A stretch of 64,000 nucleotides of DNA from Oscillospiraceae bacterium (GTDB lineage Bacteria; Bacillota; Clostridia; Oscillospirales; Ruminococcaceae): the NCBI GenBank assembly GCA_009783695.1, contig WRCY01000003.1:1-64000 (forward strand), written 5' to 3'. The translations under genes were made by a program, and so were the position numbers. Position 1 is the first letter of the stretch, and each line of letters starts with the position of its first letter. Shown here piece after piece: positions 25,356 through 36,049 of the stretch. A model generated the notes under the pieces. That model searched no databases. It was not told the origin of the DNA and was given only the letters and a program-made list of their open reading frames with translations.

Positions 25356-25387
25356 CGGACAATTGACAGTTAATTTAAGATTAAGAG

Positions 25388-26767
25388 GTGATGGCAGGTT
25401 TGAGTGAAGTGAACATAGAAATCCCGAGTCAAGTAAACGAGCTCCTGAACAGGCTGGGCGCTTATTCTTACCGCGCCTACATCGTCGGCAAGTGCGTGCG
25501 CGAGCTGATTGGCGGCACGGGTACCGTAGATTATGACATCATCACCGATGCCGAAATAGGCAGAATTCGCGCCATCTTTGATATTTACAGCGTGAACATC
25601 GACAATCTCACAAAAGGCGAAGTAGTCGTCACCGTGCAGGGTATGCCGGTGCTGATTGCGCCGTACCGCAAAGGCTTTACCGAAAACGGCAGCCCGATTT
25701 ATACTGAGAGTATAACAGAAGACCTGCAAAGGCGGGATTTTTCATTTAACGCAATTGCCTATAACCCGCGCGAGGGCTTCGTTGACCCGTTCGGCGGCGT
25801 CCGGTGCCTTATGGGCGAGCAGGCGGTGGTAGACGTAATCAAAGTGCAGGACGATGAAAACGAAGAGCCCTCCACCTTTGAGCGCAACCCTGTTTCAATT
25901 TTACAGGCGCTTGGTTATTATTCATCGGGCGACTATACGATTTCACCCGCTGCGAGCGAGTTGATTTTCCTGTATAAGGACTACCTGAACGACGCCGCGC
26001 CCGCAGACCTGCGCACGGAACTTAGCTGGGTTTTACACGGGAGAAACACGAGCGTTGTTTTGGAGGAGTATGCCGAGGTTTTCACAGCACTCGTGCCGGA
26101 ATTCGCAATGCTCTCCGGCTTTGACCTCAAGCGGCCCGAATACAGCACGGACGCATTAACGCACACGTTTCGGAGCGTGGGTTACGCCTCTCCTGTGCTC
26201 ACTTTGCGGTACGCCATGCTGTTTCATTCGCTTGGCAAGCCGGACTGCTTCTCCGAGGACGAGAACGGCAAAGGATATTTTCACGGTCACGCCGAGCGCT
26301 CGTTCCTGTACGCTCAAAAAATCATGCGCCGCATGGGTTTTTCAGAAGATGAAACGCGGGAAGTCGGTTTTTTAATCAAAAACCAGAGCATAGACATAAC
26401 CGGCGACCGCCGTTCATTGAAGTTAAGACTGCGTGAAATGCCGCCCGAACGTTTAAAAATGCTCCTGCAGTTCAAACACGCGGATTTAAAGGCGCGCTCG
26501 CCCGACTTCGAGGGCGCGGCAATGGCTTGCAAAAAGCAGGTTGACGCGGTGAACGAAATCATCGCCATGAAAGAATGCTACACGCTGCATCAGCTTGCGG
26601 TGAACCGCTATGATTTAATCCAAAGCGGAATAGTGCGCAATGACGAGCATGCCAATGCGGTACTGGAGCGGCTTTTGGATATAGTGGTTGAAGCGCCGGC
26701 TTTCAATACGCGCTCAAGGCTGCTCGGAGCCGCCGAAAAAGTAATGAGAGATATAATTATAAAGTAA
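25388..26767 (+). CDS. cca: CCA tRNA nucleotidyltransferase / poly(A) polymerase family protein
   Basis: The 459-residue protein belongs to the class II nucleotidyltransferases that add or repair CCA at tRNA 3' ends. Visible are YIVGKCVRELI, the DYDI metal site, the RRDFSFNAIAYN motif and the ERNPVSILQAL helix. A C-terminal HD-like domain follows (about 280-390), but the HD pair reads HS (LFHSLGKP), so its metal site is probably lost. Nucleotide transfer does not need the HD domain. The start is uncertain between GTG 25388, ATG 25391 and TTG 25400. Confidence 0.88.
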   Translation: MMAGLSEVNIEIPSQVNELLNRLGAYSYRAYIVGKCVRELIGGTGTVDYDIITDAEIGRIRAIFDIYSVNIDNLTKGEVVVTVQGMPVLIAPYRKGFTENGSPIYTESITEDLQRRDFSFNAIAYNPREGFVDPFGGVRCLMGEQAVVDVIKVQDDENEEPSTFERNPVSILQALGYYSSGDYTISPAASELIFLYKDYLNDAAPADLRTELSWVLHGRNTSVVLEEYAEVFTALVPEFAMLSGFDLKRPEYSTDALTHTFRSVGYASPVLTLRYAMLFHSLGKPDCFSEDENGKGYFHGHAERSFLYAQKIMRRMGFSEDETREVGFLIKNQSIDITGDRRSLKLRLREMPPERLKMLLQFKHADLKARSPDFEGAAMACKKQVDAVNEIIAMKECYTLHQLAVNRYDLIQSGIVRNDEHANAVLERLLDIVVEAPAFNTRSRLLGAAEKVMRDIIIK

Positions 26768-26845
26768 AAACCTTGGCGGTACATCTGTCTGCCGGGCAGA
26801 TAAGATTTTTATAATTTAGTATTGCCGAAAAGGAATGGGGAAAGA

Positions 26846-27253
26846 ATGAAGTGCTGCCTTTGGCTTAATGGGGTTAAGGTTTGGAACGCCCGGGATATTA
26901 AGAATAATTTCGACCCGACCTCACTTCGCGGTTACTTTATGGGCGGCAGTCTTTTACGCTGGCTAGAAGCTAACGGAGGGGAGGAGGAAGCGAAAAAACT
27001 TGAGGAAACGGGAAACATTGAATACGCGTTCGGAATGACGGAAAAACCGAAAGCCACCCCGCCGGGCTATGCCTGCGGCGCTTCCGAGCAGGGAAATACC
27101 GAAATACCTGCGCTATTTCCACCCGACGCAGGGACATGCAGCGCGGGCGGCAAGTTTCTTGCGGGCGGCACGGCAGCAGGCAGCGGCAGCTCGCTTGCAG
27201 GCGGCAGCGGTTCAGCGTCAGGAAGCCTCGGTTACGGCTTATACATCATATGA
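26846..27253 (+). CDS. Unknown small protein with Gly/Ser/Ala-rich tail
   Basis: This 135-residue protein is in two parts. Residues 1-55 contain WLNGVKVWNARDIKNNFD followed by GYFMGGSLLRWLEANGG. I have seen the pattern NFD...YF-x-x-G-x-L-x-x-WLE at the start of other Clostridia proteins of unknown function. Residues 80-135 are low complexity (Gly, Ser, Ala with two Cys). The start at 26846 follows AAAAGGAATGGGGAAAG, a leader very like that of flgM. Its stop overlaps the next start (ATGA), so the two genes are coupled. I do not recognise a function. Confidence 0.6.
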   Translation: MKCCLWLNGVKVWNARDIKNNFDPTSLRGYFMGGSLLRWLEANGGEEEAKKLEETGNIEYAFGMTEKPKATPPGYACGASEQGNTEIPALFPPDAGTCSAGGKFLAGGTAAGSGSSLAGGSGSASGSLGYGLYII

Positions 27254-28044
27254 GGGCAATACACGTGAGTACGCTTGCGCCGCGGGCAGAAAAGTTCGAC
27301 CTTTACAGCACAGTGCTGTCCGCGCTTACATGGCGTAAATATAACGGTGAAATCGTTCATATCTGCGATAAACAATCAGCGCAGTTTTATGAGGAATTTG
27401 ACGTTTGGGATTCGGTAAAACCTATAATCCCCGACGACCTTGAGGGTATAAATCCAACTATGTTCTGGGCTGCAGGAAAGCTGCTTGCGCTTAGGGAAAC
27501 GGATTCACCCGTCGTAATGCTCGATAAAGACTTTATTGTCTGGAAGAAGCTTGAACTGGGAGATTCCGTCGTAGCTGCACACCGCGAGGATTTAAATCCC
27601 GGTGTTTACCCTGATGTAAGCTACTTTCAAATGCAGACGGGCTATAGGTTTAATCCTTATTTTAACTATACAGCTTTACCGCTTAATACAGCTTTTCTGT
27701 ACCTGCCCGATGAAGATTTCAAGCAGTTTTACGTTAATATGGCGATTGAGTTTATGAAGTCTGCACATGATTGCAGCGATTATCTGCGCTACATGGTTTA
27801 TGCGGAGCAGCGGCTGCTCGCGCTCTGCGCGGATTTTCTGAAACATCCGGTAGAAACGCTGCTCGATAAGGACAGGCTGTTTGAGCCGCAAGCAGATTAC
27901 ACGCACCTATGGGGCGAGAAGCAGAAAATGCGTGACAACCCCGATGCCGAGCGGGAGTTCAACACCCGCTGCCGGGCGCGAATCATGCGGGATTTCCCCG
28001 GTTACGAGCATATTATCAGTATAATTGAAAGGATAAAACCTTGA
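27250..28044 (+). CDS. GT-A-like putative glycosyltransferase (DUF6734-like)
   Basis: The 264-residue protein has the order of a small GT-A glycosyltransferase: an N-terminal strand-helix (MRAIHVSTLAPRAEKFDLYS), then INPTMFWAAGKLLALRE, and VVMLDKDFIVW, an Asp-containing strand like a DxD metal site. The middle (FNYTALPLNTAFLYLPDEDF) also fits proteins annotated DUF6734. The donor and acceptor are unknown. I chose the ATG at 27250, which overlaps the stop of the preceding gene by four bases; the longer frame from 27136 is antiphase shadow of that gene. Confidence 0.6.
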   Translation: MRAIHVSTLAPRAEKFDLYSTVLSALTWRKYNGEIVHICDKQSAQFYEEFDVWDSVKPIIPDDLEGINPTMFWAAGKLLALRETDSPVVMLDKDFIVWKKLELGDSVVAAHREDLNPGVYPDVSYFQMQTGYRFNPYFNYTALPLNTAFLYLPDEDFKQFYVNMAIEFMKSAHDCSDYLRYMVYAEQRLLALCADFLKHPVETLLDKDRLFEPQADYTHLWGEKQKMRDNPDAEREFNTRCRARIMRDFPGYEHIISIIERIKP

Positions 28045-28066
28045 AATATACTCTTATTAAATGTAG

Positions 28067-29731
<1,665 letters not shown>

Positions 29732-29793
29732 TGAATATGGAATAATGAATAGAATCCGTCGCCGCAGGCGACACAACAATTTTTCATTGTTAA
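29732..29793 (+). repeat. Small intergenic hairpin element (GAATAATGAATA type)
   Basis: GAATATGGAATAATGAATAG, then GTCGCC-GCA-GGCGAC, then AACAAT-TTTTC-ATTGTT. Similar AT-rich flanks with a central GC hairpin occur at 51102-51210, 53665-53690 and 61650-61704. Confidence 0.55.
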
Positions 29794-29805
29794 TTGGTGA
29801 ATAAA

Positions 29806-32007
29806 ATGAACCCTAAACCTTACATGGATAACCGCGAGCTCTCATGGCTCAAGTTTAATGCGCGCGTGCTTGAGGAAGCCGAGGACGCGGGTGTTCCGCT
29901 GTTTGAGCGTCTGCGTTTTCTCTCCATCTTCCGCTCAAACATGGACGAGTTTTTCATGATACGCGTAGGAGGCCTTGGCGACCAGCTGCACCTTAAAAAA
30001 GAAAGGCTCGACACCAAAACTTTCCTCAGCGCGGCAGAGCAGCTGACGCTTATTTCCGAGCGGGTAAAGGAACTTATTCCGCGGTTTACGGAAAGCTACA
30101 GCGAGGTAATGCGGGCTCTCGCACGTGAGGATATTCTTATTCAAGTTCGCCCTGAAAACAAGCACTGCACGCCCGGGAAAACCGCGCTTTCGGCAAGTGA
30201 CGAGGAGTTTCTGCGTGCACAGTTTGAGCAGGAGGTTCTGCCGTTTCTCACGCCGTCGGTCATAGACAAGCGGCATCCGAATCACTTTTTGCGGAATCTT
30301 GAGCTTTACGCTGCCGCGTTCTTAAAGAAAGCGGGCTCGGACAAGCAGGAAAAAGGCGGCAATACGATGGTCGGAATCGTGCCGGTACTGTCGCAGGGCG
30401 TGTTTAAACGTGTGTTTTATTTACCGTCAGAGAACGAAGCCGTACGGTTTATACTTGTTGAAGATTTGATTTTATACTACCTTGATAAAGTTTTCAATAA
30501 TTACGTCATCACAGGAAAAGCTATCTTTAAGATTACAAGAAACGCCGACCTTGACGTGAACGAGGCAGTTTTCGATGAGGATATGGAGCTCGATTTCCGC
30601 GAAATCATGGAGGAAATGCTCAAGAAGCGCATAAAGCTCACGCCTGTTAGGATTGATTTCACAGGCGAGAATATCCCGGAGGATTACCAAAAAATCGTTT
30701 CAAAGCTGAACCTGAATTTAAAAGACAGCTTCACGTTCCTGCTTGAGGCGCCGCTTGATTTTACTTTTATCGGCGAGCTTGAGGAAAAATTAAAAGACAG
30801 GCAGGAACTTTTTTATGAAAAACTAAGTCCGCGGCAGGCATTTCTTGCTGACCCGAACGAGAAGATTCTGAAGCAGCTCGACAAAGGCGATATTCTGCTT
30901 TGCTATCCTTATGAGAGCATTAACACGTTTATAAAGCTTTTGGAGGAGGCTGCCGCAGACCCTCTTGTCGTTTCGATTAAAATTACGCTCTACCGCGTGG
31001 CGCGGGACAGCAAGGTCATCAACGCGCTGATTACCGCCGCCGAAAACGGCAAGGACGTACTCGCTTTGGTTGAGCTGCGCGCGCGGTTTGACGAGGAAAA
31101 TAACATCGGCTGGTCGGTGCGGCTTGAAGACGCAGGCGTAAACGTTATGTACGGGCTCGAGGACTTAAAAGTCCACTCGAAGCTACTGTTAATCACCAAA
31201 AAAAGCGGGCAGGGAATAAAATACTACACCCAAATAGGCACCGGGAACTATAACGAGCGTACGTCAAGGCTTTACACCGATTTCACATTAATGACGAGCG
31301 CGCAGGACATAGGCTCGGACGCTTCGCTGGTTTTCAACGCGCTGTCCGTGGGCACAACGGTCAGCAACACGAGTACGCTTTGGGTCGCGCCCAAGGGATT
31401 AAAGCCGCGTGTTGTTGAGATGCTCGACACTGAAATAATTTACGGAAAAGAGGGATACATCGGCTTCAAGCTCAACTCCCTCACTGACCGTGACATAATA
31501 GAAAAGCTTGTTGAAGCAAGCAAGAAGGGCGTTAAAATCGAGTTGCTTGTGCGGGGGATTTGCTGTCTGATTGCGGGCGTTCCGGGGGAAACCGAGAATA
31601 TAACGGTGACGTCGGTAGTCGGGCGGTTTTTGGAGCACAGCAGGGTTTATATTTTCGGGCGCGGCGGCAGGCAGAAAATCTATATCTCATCGGCTGATTT
31701 TATGACGCGCAACACCGAGAAGCGCGTGGAGGTCGCTTCGCCCGTCCGCGACCCGCGTACACGCGAGCTTATACTTGAAGATTTTAACGCGCTTCTTCAT
31801 AATAACTCAAAAGCGCGCGTGCAAAACAACGCAGGAGTCTACGAAAAATCTCAGCCGAACGAAAGCGATAAGGACACGCAGACAGAGCTTTATAAGCTCG
31901 CGTATAAACGCGAGCGGGAACGCGATTTTAACAGGATTAAACCTAAAAAAATATCATGGTTCAAAAGAATAATCGGTAAGATTAAGTTTGAAAATAAACA
32001 CAACTGA
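29806..32007 (+). CDS. ppk1: Polyphosphate kinase 1
   Basis: PPK1 reversibly builds inorganic polyphosphate from ATP. The 733-residue length is typical. The N-terminal domain starts NRELSWLKFNARVLEEA and FRSNMDEFFMIRV. The catalytic half shows ALVELRARFDEENNI, the phospho-accepting His in LKVHSKLLLI, and GTGNYNERTSRLYTDF. The ATG at 29806 was preferred over TTG 29794. It follows pyrG after a small repeat element. An RBS repeat copy begins inside its last codons. Confidence 0.95.
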   Translation: MNPKPYMDNRELSWLKFNARVLEEAEDAGVPLFERLRFLSIFRSNMDEFFMIRVGGLGDQLHLKKERLDTKTFLSAAEQLTLISERVKELIPRFTESYSEVMRALAREDILIQVRPENKHCTPGKTALSASDEEFLRAQFEQEVLPFLTPSVIDKRHPNHFLRNLELYAAAFLKKAGSDKQEKGGNTMVGIVPVLSQGVFKRVFYLPSENEAVRFILVEDLILYYLDKVFNNYVITGKAIFKITRNADLDVNEAVFDEDMELDFREIMEEMLKKRIKLTPVRIDFTGENIPEDYQKIVSKLNLNLKDSFTFLLEAPLDFTFIGELEEKLKDRQELFYEKLSPRQAFLADPNEKILKQLDKGDILLCYPYESINTFIKLLEEAAADPLVVSIKITLYRVARDSKVINALITAAENGKDVLALVELRARFDEENNIGWSVRLEDAGVNVMYGLEDLKVHSKLLLITKKSGQGIKYYTQIGTGNYNERTSRLYTDFTLMTSAQDIGSDASLVFNALSVGTTVSNTSTLWVAPKGLKPRVVEMLDTEIIYGKEGYIGFKLNSLTDRDIIEKLVEASKKGVKIELLVRGICCLIAGVPGETENITVTSVVGRFLEHSRVYIFGRGGRQKIYISSADFMTRNTEKRVEVASPVRDPRTRELILEDFNALLHNNSKARVQNNAGVYEKSQPNESDKDTQTELYKLAYKRERERDFNRIKPKKISWFKRIIGKIKFENKHN

Positions 32008-32064
32008 ATCGGGGAAAAAGTTGTTTTCATTCCACTTTTGTGAAGAAAGTATTTAATGAAAATA
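31987..32064 (+). repeat. RBS repeat between ppk1 and the GNAT gene
   Basis: GTTTGAAAATAAACACAACT, GAATCGGGGAAAAAG, TTGTTTTCATTCC and GTGAAGAAAGTATTTAATG. The Shine-Dalgarno block is mutated (AAAGTATT) and the next start is 80 bases away, so this copy is probably inactive. Confidence 0.8.
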
Positions 32065-32144
32065 AACGTGATAATTAAAACTCGCGTAAGTATAAATGAA
32101 TTTACACAATTAAACGATACAGAAAAGGAAAGGAAAGTTATTAA

Positions 32145-32627
32145 ATGTATAATGTGAAAGAAATAACGCGGGACGAAGTTCCGGCGAGCGCGGAAATAAT
32201 AAGGCAGTCATTCAGAACTGTAGCCGATGAATTCGGCATTAACGAGGAGAACACGCCGACGCACGGAACGTTCTTGAAAGATGAAAAGCTGCTTGAAAAT
32301 TTTGACAGAGGTATAAAAATGTTCGGCTTGTTCGAGTGGGAAAAGCAGGTCGGATTTGTCGCGGTTGAAACCAGGGACGGCGAGAATTATTATGTCGAAA
32401 AGCTCGCAGTTCTGCCCGGCTACCGGCACAGGAGAGGCGGCAAGGATTTAATGAAAGCCGCCGAGGAATATATCAGAAATGAGGGCGGGAAGTTGATTTC
32501 AATCGGGATTATTTACGAAAATAAAGTGCTTCTGGAATGGTATACAAATCTCGGTTACGAGGAAGCGGGAACAAAAAATTTCCCGAATTTCCCGTTCACC
32601 GTATGCTTTATGAAAAAAGAAGTATAA
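32145..32627 (+). CDS. GNAT-family N-acetyltransferase
   Basis: The 160-residue protein has the GNAT fold. The acetyl-CoA pyrophosphate loop is YVEKLAVLPGYRHRRGGKDL (R/Q-x-x-G-x-G/A type) near residues 85-104, followed by a strand and ENKVLLEWYTNLGYEEAGT, the usual C-terminal motif. The substrate is unknown. AAAAGGAAAGGAAAG lies before the ATG at a somewhat long distance. It stands between ppk1 and polA without obvious functional ties. Confidence 0.8.
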   Translation: MYNVKEITRDEVPASAEIIRQSFRTVADEFGINEENTPTHGTFLKDEKLLENFDRGIKMFGLFEWEKQVGFVAVETRDGENYYVEKLAVLPGYRHRRGGKDLMKAAEEYIRNEGGKLISIGIIYENKVLLEWYTNLGYEEAGTKNFPNFPFTVCFMKKEV

Positions 32628-32630
32628 AAG

Positions 32631-32707
32631 CTTGAAAATAACCGGCACCGAATCGGGGAAACGAAACTTTTCATTCATTGTCGGTATTAAAAGGACATGG
32701 TGAAAAA
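32631..32707 (+). repeat. RBS repeat before polA
   Basis: GCTTGAAAATAACCGGCACC, GAATCGGGGAAACG, ACTTTTCATTC, TTAAAAGGACATGG. It creates a four-codon ORF (32697-32711) whose TGA overlaps the polA ATG. Confidence 0.8.
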
Positions 32708-35068
32708 ATGAGATTATTGGTAATTGACGGCAACAGCATAGCCAACCGTGCGTTCTACGGAATCCGCCCGCTTTCTAATAAAGCAGGTGTGCCGACGCAC
32801 GCTGTGACGGGTTTCATGAACATTTACCTGAAGCTGCAGAAGCAGTTTAAACCCGATGCGGCAGCGGTTGCTTTTGATGTGAGGAAGCCGACTTTCCGGG
32901 CAAAAATATACCCGGAGTATAAGGCGAACCGCAAAGGCATGCCGGACGAACTCGCCGTTCAGTTACCCTATATAAAACAGCTCCTCTCCGCACTCGGCGT
33001 GGCTGTGCTTGAGCAGGAGGGCTTCGAGGCCGATGATATTTTAGGCACGCTGGCAAACGCCGCAAATGCATCTGCAAACGAGTGCATACTCGCTACCGGC
33101 GACCGCGACGCCTTTCAGCTCGTGAACGAAAAAGTCAGTGTTAATCTTGCTAAAACAAACGACGACACAGTTTTCACACCGGAGCTTATACGCGAAACCT
33201 ACGGAATTTCGCCAGCGCAGATGGTTGACGTGAAAGCGCTGATGGGCGATTCAAGCGATAATATACCCGGAGTAAAAGGAATAGGCGAGAAAACAGCTTT
33301 CGATTTGATTCAAAAGTACGCAGGAATTGATGAAATCTATGAGAATTTAGATTCGCTTGAAATTTCGGCGGGCGTGAAAAAGAAGCTGTCCGACGGACGG
33401 GAAATGTGCTTTTTAAGCCGTGAGCTCGGTACAATTGCGCTTGATGTTCCGATATCGACCGCATACGGCGATTATGTTTTACACGGACGTGACGACGCAA
33501 AGCTCGGGCAAATTTTAAACGAGCTTGAAATGTTTTCGTTCTTAAAAAAGTTCAATGTTACTGCAGGGAATGATGCTTCCGCCGTATTGCAGGAACCTAC
33601 GAAAGCGGCGGAAGAATCAGCCGGGTTTATATCATTAAAGGAAGCAACGGAGTCAGATACTGATGAGTTTTTAAGCGGTGATGAGCCTAAAAGAACACAC
33701 GATTTAAAAGCGTTGTGGAATCATGCGTTTGAGCGCGGCATAAGAATTAAAAACGTGGTTTTCGATACGGTACTGGCGGCGTACCTGCTCGGCTTAAACC
33801 CTGATGAACACACGCCCGAGTGGCTTTACGGCAAACTTTGCGCCGAGGATATGACGGAGCTTTTGAAAGACATAGAAATCCCGCTGACAGAAGTGCTCGT
33901 CAGCATGGAGCGTGCGGGAATCGAGCTTGACAAGGACGGAATAGGGGCTTTCGGCAAGGAGCTTGAAAGCGATATTGACAGAATCCAAAGCGAGATTTAT
34001 GAGCTTGCAGACGCGGTTTTTAACATCTCGTCGCCGAAGCAGCTCGGCGAGATTTTGTTCGATAAATTAATGCTGCCGCACGGCAAGAAAACAAAAACAG
34101 GTTACTCAACAAACGCCGACGTGCTCGAGAACCTGATGGATAAACATGATATAATCCCGCTTATAATCGAGTTCCGCGCACTTACGAAGCTCAATTCAAC
34201 CTACGTCGCGGGCTTGCTCAAGCTCGTCGGCGAAGACAGCAGAATTCACACGACTTTCATGCAGACAATCACGCGCACGGGGCGCATTTCCTCGGTCGAG
34301 CCGAATATTCAGAACATTCCCGTAAGAACTGCCAGAGGCAGGCAGATGCGACGGTTTTTCCGCGCTAAAAGCGGGCATATGCTGGTAGACGCCGACTATT
34401 CGCAGATTGAACTGCGCGTTCTTGCGCATATTTCCGGCGATGAAATCATGAAGCAGGCGTTCAGTGAGGACGCGGATATTCACACGATTACGGCGGCGCA
34501 GGTGTTTAATCAGCCGCCGGAGTGGATAACGCCCGAGCTGCGGACCGCGGCAAAAGCCGTAAATTTCGGCATTGTTTACGGCATTGGCGCATTCTCGCTC
34601 GCCAAGGACATTGACGTCAGCGTCAGCGAAGCGAAGAGTTATATCGAGAGCTATCTCGCAAAGTATAAAGGCGTGAAAACCTACATGAATACTGTGATTG
34701 CAGGTGCGAAAAAAAGCGGCGGCGTTTCAACAATGTTCGGACGCAAAAGATACATCACCGAAATAAATTCAACAAACAAAATCGTCGAATCCGCAGGCAG
34801 GCGAATAGCGCAAAACACGCCGATTCAAGGCACGGCGGCGGATATAATCAAGCTTGCGATGATTCGGGTGTATAACAGAATTCGTGAGAAGGGCTTAAAG
34901 GCGCGGCTGATTCTGCAGGTTCACGACGAACTTATTGTCGAGGCGCCTGTGAACGAAATGTTCGAGGTTGAGAAGCTGCTTAAAGAAGAAATGGAAGCTG
35001 CGGCAACGCTGTCCGTACCGCTCTTAGCGGACGTGAAAAGCGGCAAGACTTGGTTTGACGCGCACTGA
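32708..35068 (+). CDS. polA: DNA polymerase I
   Basis: PolA fills gaps and removes RNA primers. The 786-residue protein has an N-terminal 5' nuclease (LLVIDGNSIANRAFYG, then GDRDAFQLV and GDSSDNIPGVKGIGEKTA; about 1-285) and a C-terminal polymerase (LVDADYSQIELRVLAHIS, KAVNFGIVYGIGAFSLAKD, and LQVHDELIVEAP). The central 3'-5' exonuclease region is shortened to about 130 residues, keeping only a weak VVFDTVLAAYLLGLNP, so proofreading is probably absent, as in many Bacillota. The start is set by the repeat; the frame upstream is not conserved. Confidence 0.95.
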   Translation: MRLLVIDGNSIANRAFYGIRPLSNKAGVPTHAVTGFMNIYLKLQKQFKPDAAAVAFDVRKPTFRAKIYPEYKANRKGMPDELAVQLPYIKQLLSALGVAVLEQEGFEADDILGTLANAANASANECILATGDRDAFQLVNEKVSVNLAKTNDDTVFTPELIRETYGISPAQMVDVKALMGDSSDNIPGVKGIGEKTAFDLIQKYAGIDEIYENLDSLEISAGVKKKLSDGREMCFLSRELGTIALDVPISTAYGDYVLHGRDDAKLGQILNELEMFSFLKKFNVTAGNDASAVLQEPTKAAEESAGFISLKEATESDTDEFLSGDEPKRTHDLKALWNHAFERGIRIKNVVFDTVLAAYLLGLNPDEHTPEWLYGKLCAEDMTELLKDIEIPLTEVLVSMERAGIELDKDGIGAFGKELESDIDRIQSEIYELADAVFNISSPKQLGEILFDKLMLPHGKKTKTGYSTNADVLENLMDKHDIIPLIIEFRALTKLNSTYVAGLLKLVGEDSRIHTTFMQTITRTGRISSVEPNIQNIPVRTARGRQMRRFFRAKSGHMLVDADYSQIELRVLAHISGDEIMKQAFSEDADIHTITAAQVFNQPPEWITPELRTAAKAVNFGIVYGIGAFSLAKDIDVSVSEAKSYIESYLAKYKGVKTYMNTVIAGAKKSGGVSTMFGRKRYITEINSTNKIVESAGRRIAQNTPIQGTAADIIKLAMIRVYNRIREKGLKARLILQVHDELIVEAPVNEMFEVEKLLKEEMEAAATLSVPLLADVKSGKTWFDAH

Positions 35069-35103
35069 CAAACAATTGACAATGTACAATTGCGAGGAAA
35101 TTT

Positions 35104-35523
35104 ATGAGGAATATCTTAATAGTTTGTACTGCTAATCAAACGCGCAGCCTGATGGCTATGGAAGTTGCGAATCACATTGCGCAGATTTCCGGTAAAGCAG
35201 ATGAACTGCGCTTCGACAGTGCGGGAACCGCCGTAATGGGAAGCGAGAGCGACCCCGCGGCGAAGCGGCTGCTGGCGGAAGCCGGCATTGAATCCACGCA
35301 CAGCCCCACGCATTTTTCTTATTTGGAACTTGACGATTACGACGAGATTCACGTAATGACCGGCAGGCACAAGACTGCACTCTGCGCTTATAACAAAAGC
35401 GCGGATTTGGAAAGGAAAATCAAGGTTTTAAACGTAGACGACCCGTACGGACGAGGCACCCGCGAGTATCAGAGCTGCCTTGAAAAGTTAAAAGGATTTT
35501 ATGAGAAATTTATTAACGGCTGA
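35104..35523 (+). CDS. Low-molecular-weight protein tyrosine/arginine phosphatase
   Basis: This 139-residue enzyme has the phosphate loop VCTANQTRS (Cys, five residues, Arg) right after the first strand and the general-acid Asp in NVDDPYG near residue 116. The fold matches LMW phosphatases such as B. subtilis YwlE, which removes phosphate from arginine. The Thr in CTANQTR resembles YwlE more than tyrosine-specific members, so arginine phosphatase is a reasonable guess. It overlaps rimI by 23 bases. Confidence 0.85.
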   Translation: MRNILIVCTANQTRSLMAMEVANHIAQISGKADELRFDSAGTAVMGSESDPAAKRLLAEAGIESTHSPTHFSYLELDDYDEIHVMTGRHKTALCAYNKSADLERKIKVLNVDDPYGRGTREYQSCLEKLKGFYEKFING

Positions 35524-35905
35524 GCAGATTTTCGGCATAGAGCAGAAAAGCTTTGACGAACCGTGGAGCATGGAAATGATTACGGCACAGTTGAATTCCG
35601 GGAACAGCACGACGCTCATCAAGACCGTGAACGGTGTTCCCGCCGGCTACGCGACGGGATTAAAACTTGAGGAAGAATCTGAACTTTACCGCATCGCAGT
35701 GCTCCCCGAATACCGCGGACAAGGCATAGCGAAAGAGCTGCTCGCACGGTTCATAGAGAAGTGCGAAGGCGATATATTTTTGGAAGTCCGCTCGAGAAAC
35801 ACAGCGGCTGTTCATCTTTATAAAAGCGCGGGTTTCAAGCAGGCGGGGCTGCGGAAGAATTATTACGGAGACGACGACGCTTTGATATTCAAGAAAGAAG
35901 TTTAA
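35501..35905 (+). CDS. rimI: Ribosomal-protein-alanine N-acetyltransferase RimI
   Basis: The 134-residue GNAT protein matches RimI: an early SFDEPWS motif, then LYRIAVLPEYRGQGIAKELL (acetyl-CoA loop), and FLEVRSRNTAAVHLYKSAGF. RimI acetylates the N-terminal Ala of ribosomal protein S18 and sometimes other targets. Its start lies within the phosphatase gene (35501), implying coupling; the Shine-Dalgarno AAAAGGA is in that gene's end. It often sits beside tsaB/tsaD, but those genes are not here. Confidence 0.88.
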   Translation: MRNLLTAEQIFGIEQKSFDEPWSMEMITAQLNSGNSTTLIKTVNGVPAGYATGLKLEEESELYRIAVLPEYRGQGIAKELLARFIEKCEGDIFLEVRSRNTAAVHLYKSAGFKQAGLRKNYYGDDDALIFKKEV

Positions 35906-36049
35906 AATAAAACCGAATCGGGGAAATGTTGTTTTCATTTTGCTTTTGTGAAGAAAGGGCTTAATGAAAACAAGTTTAAAATAAATGAAACCGAATCGGG
36001 GAAAACGTTGTTTTCATTTTGCTTTTGTGAAGAAAGGACTTAATTAAAA
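35904..36049 (+). repeat. Two tandem RBS repeats before pdxK
   Basis: Two units about 71-76 bases apart, nearly identical (CCGAATCGGGGAAAACG, TTGTTTTCATTTTGC, GTGAAGAAAGGACTTAAT). The first unit ends ATGAAAAC, exactly complementary to its GTTTTCAT. Confidence 0.88.

Noticed and set aside
27136..27249. N-terminal extension of the glycosyltransferase-like gene
   Set aside because: The region encodes the Gly/Ser tail of the preceding gene in another frame. The extension is Arg/Gln-rich, has no SD, and the ATGA overlap gives a natural start at 27250.
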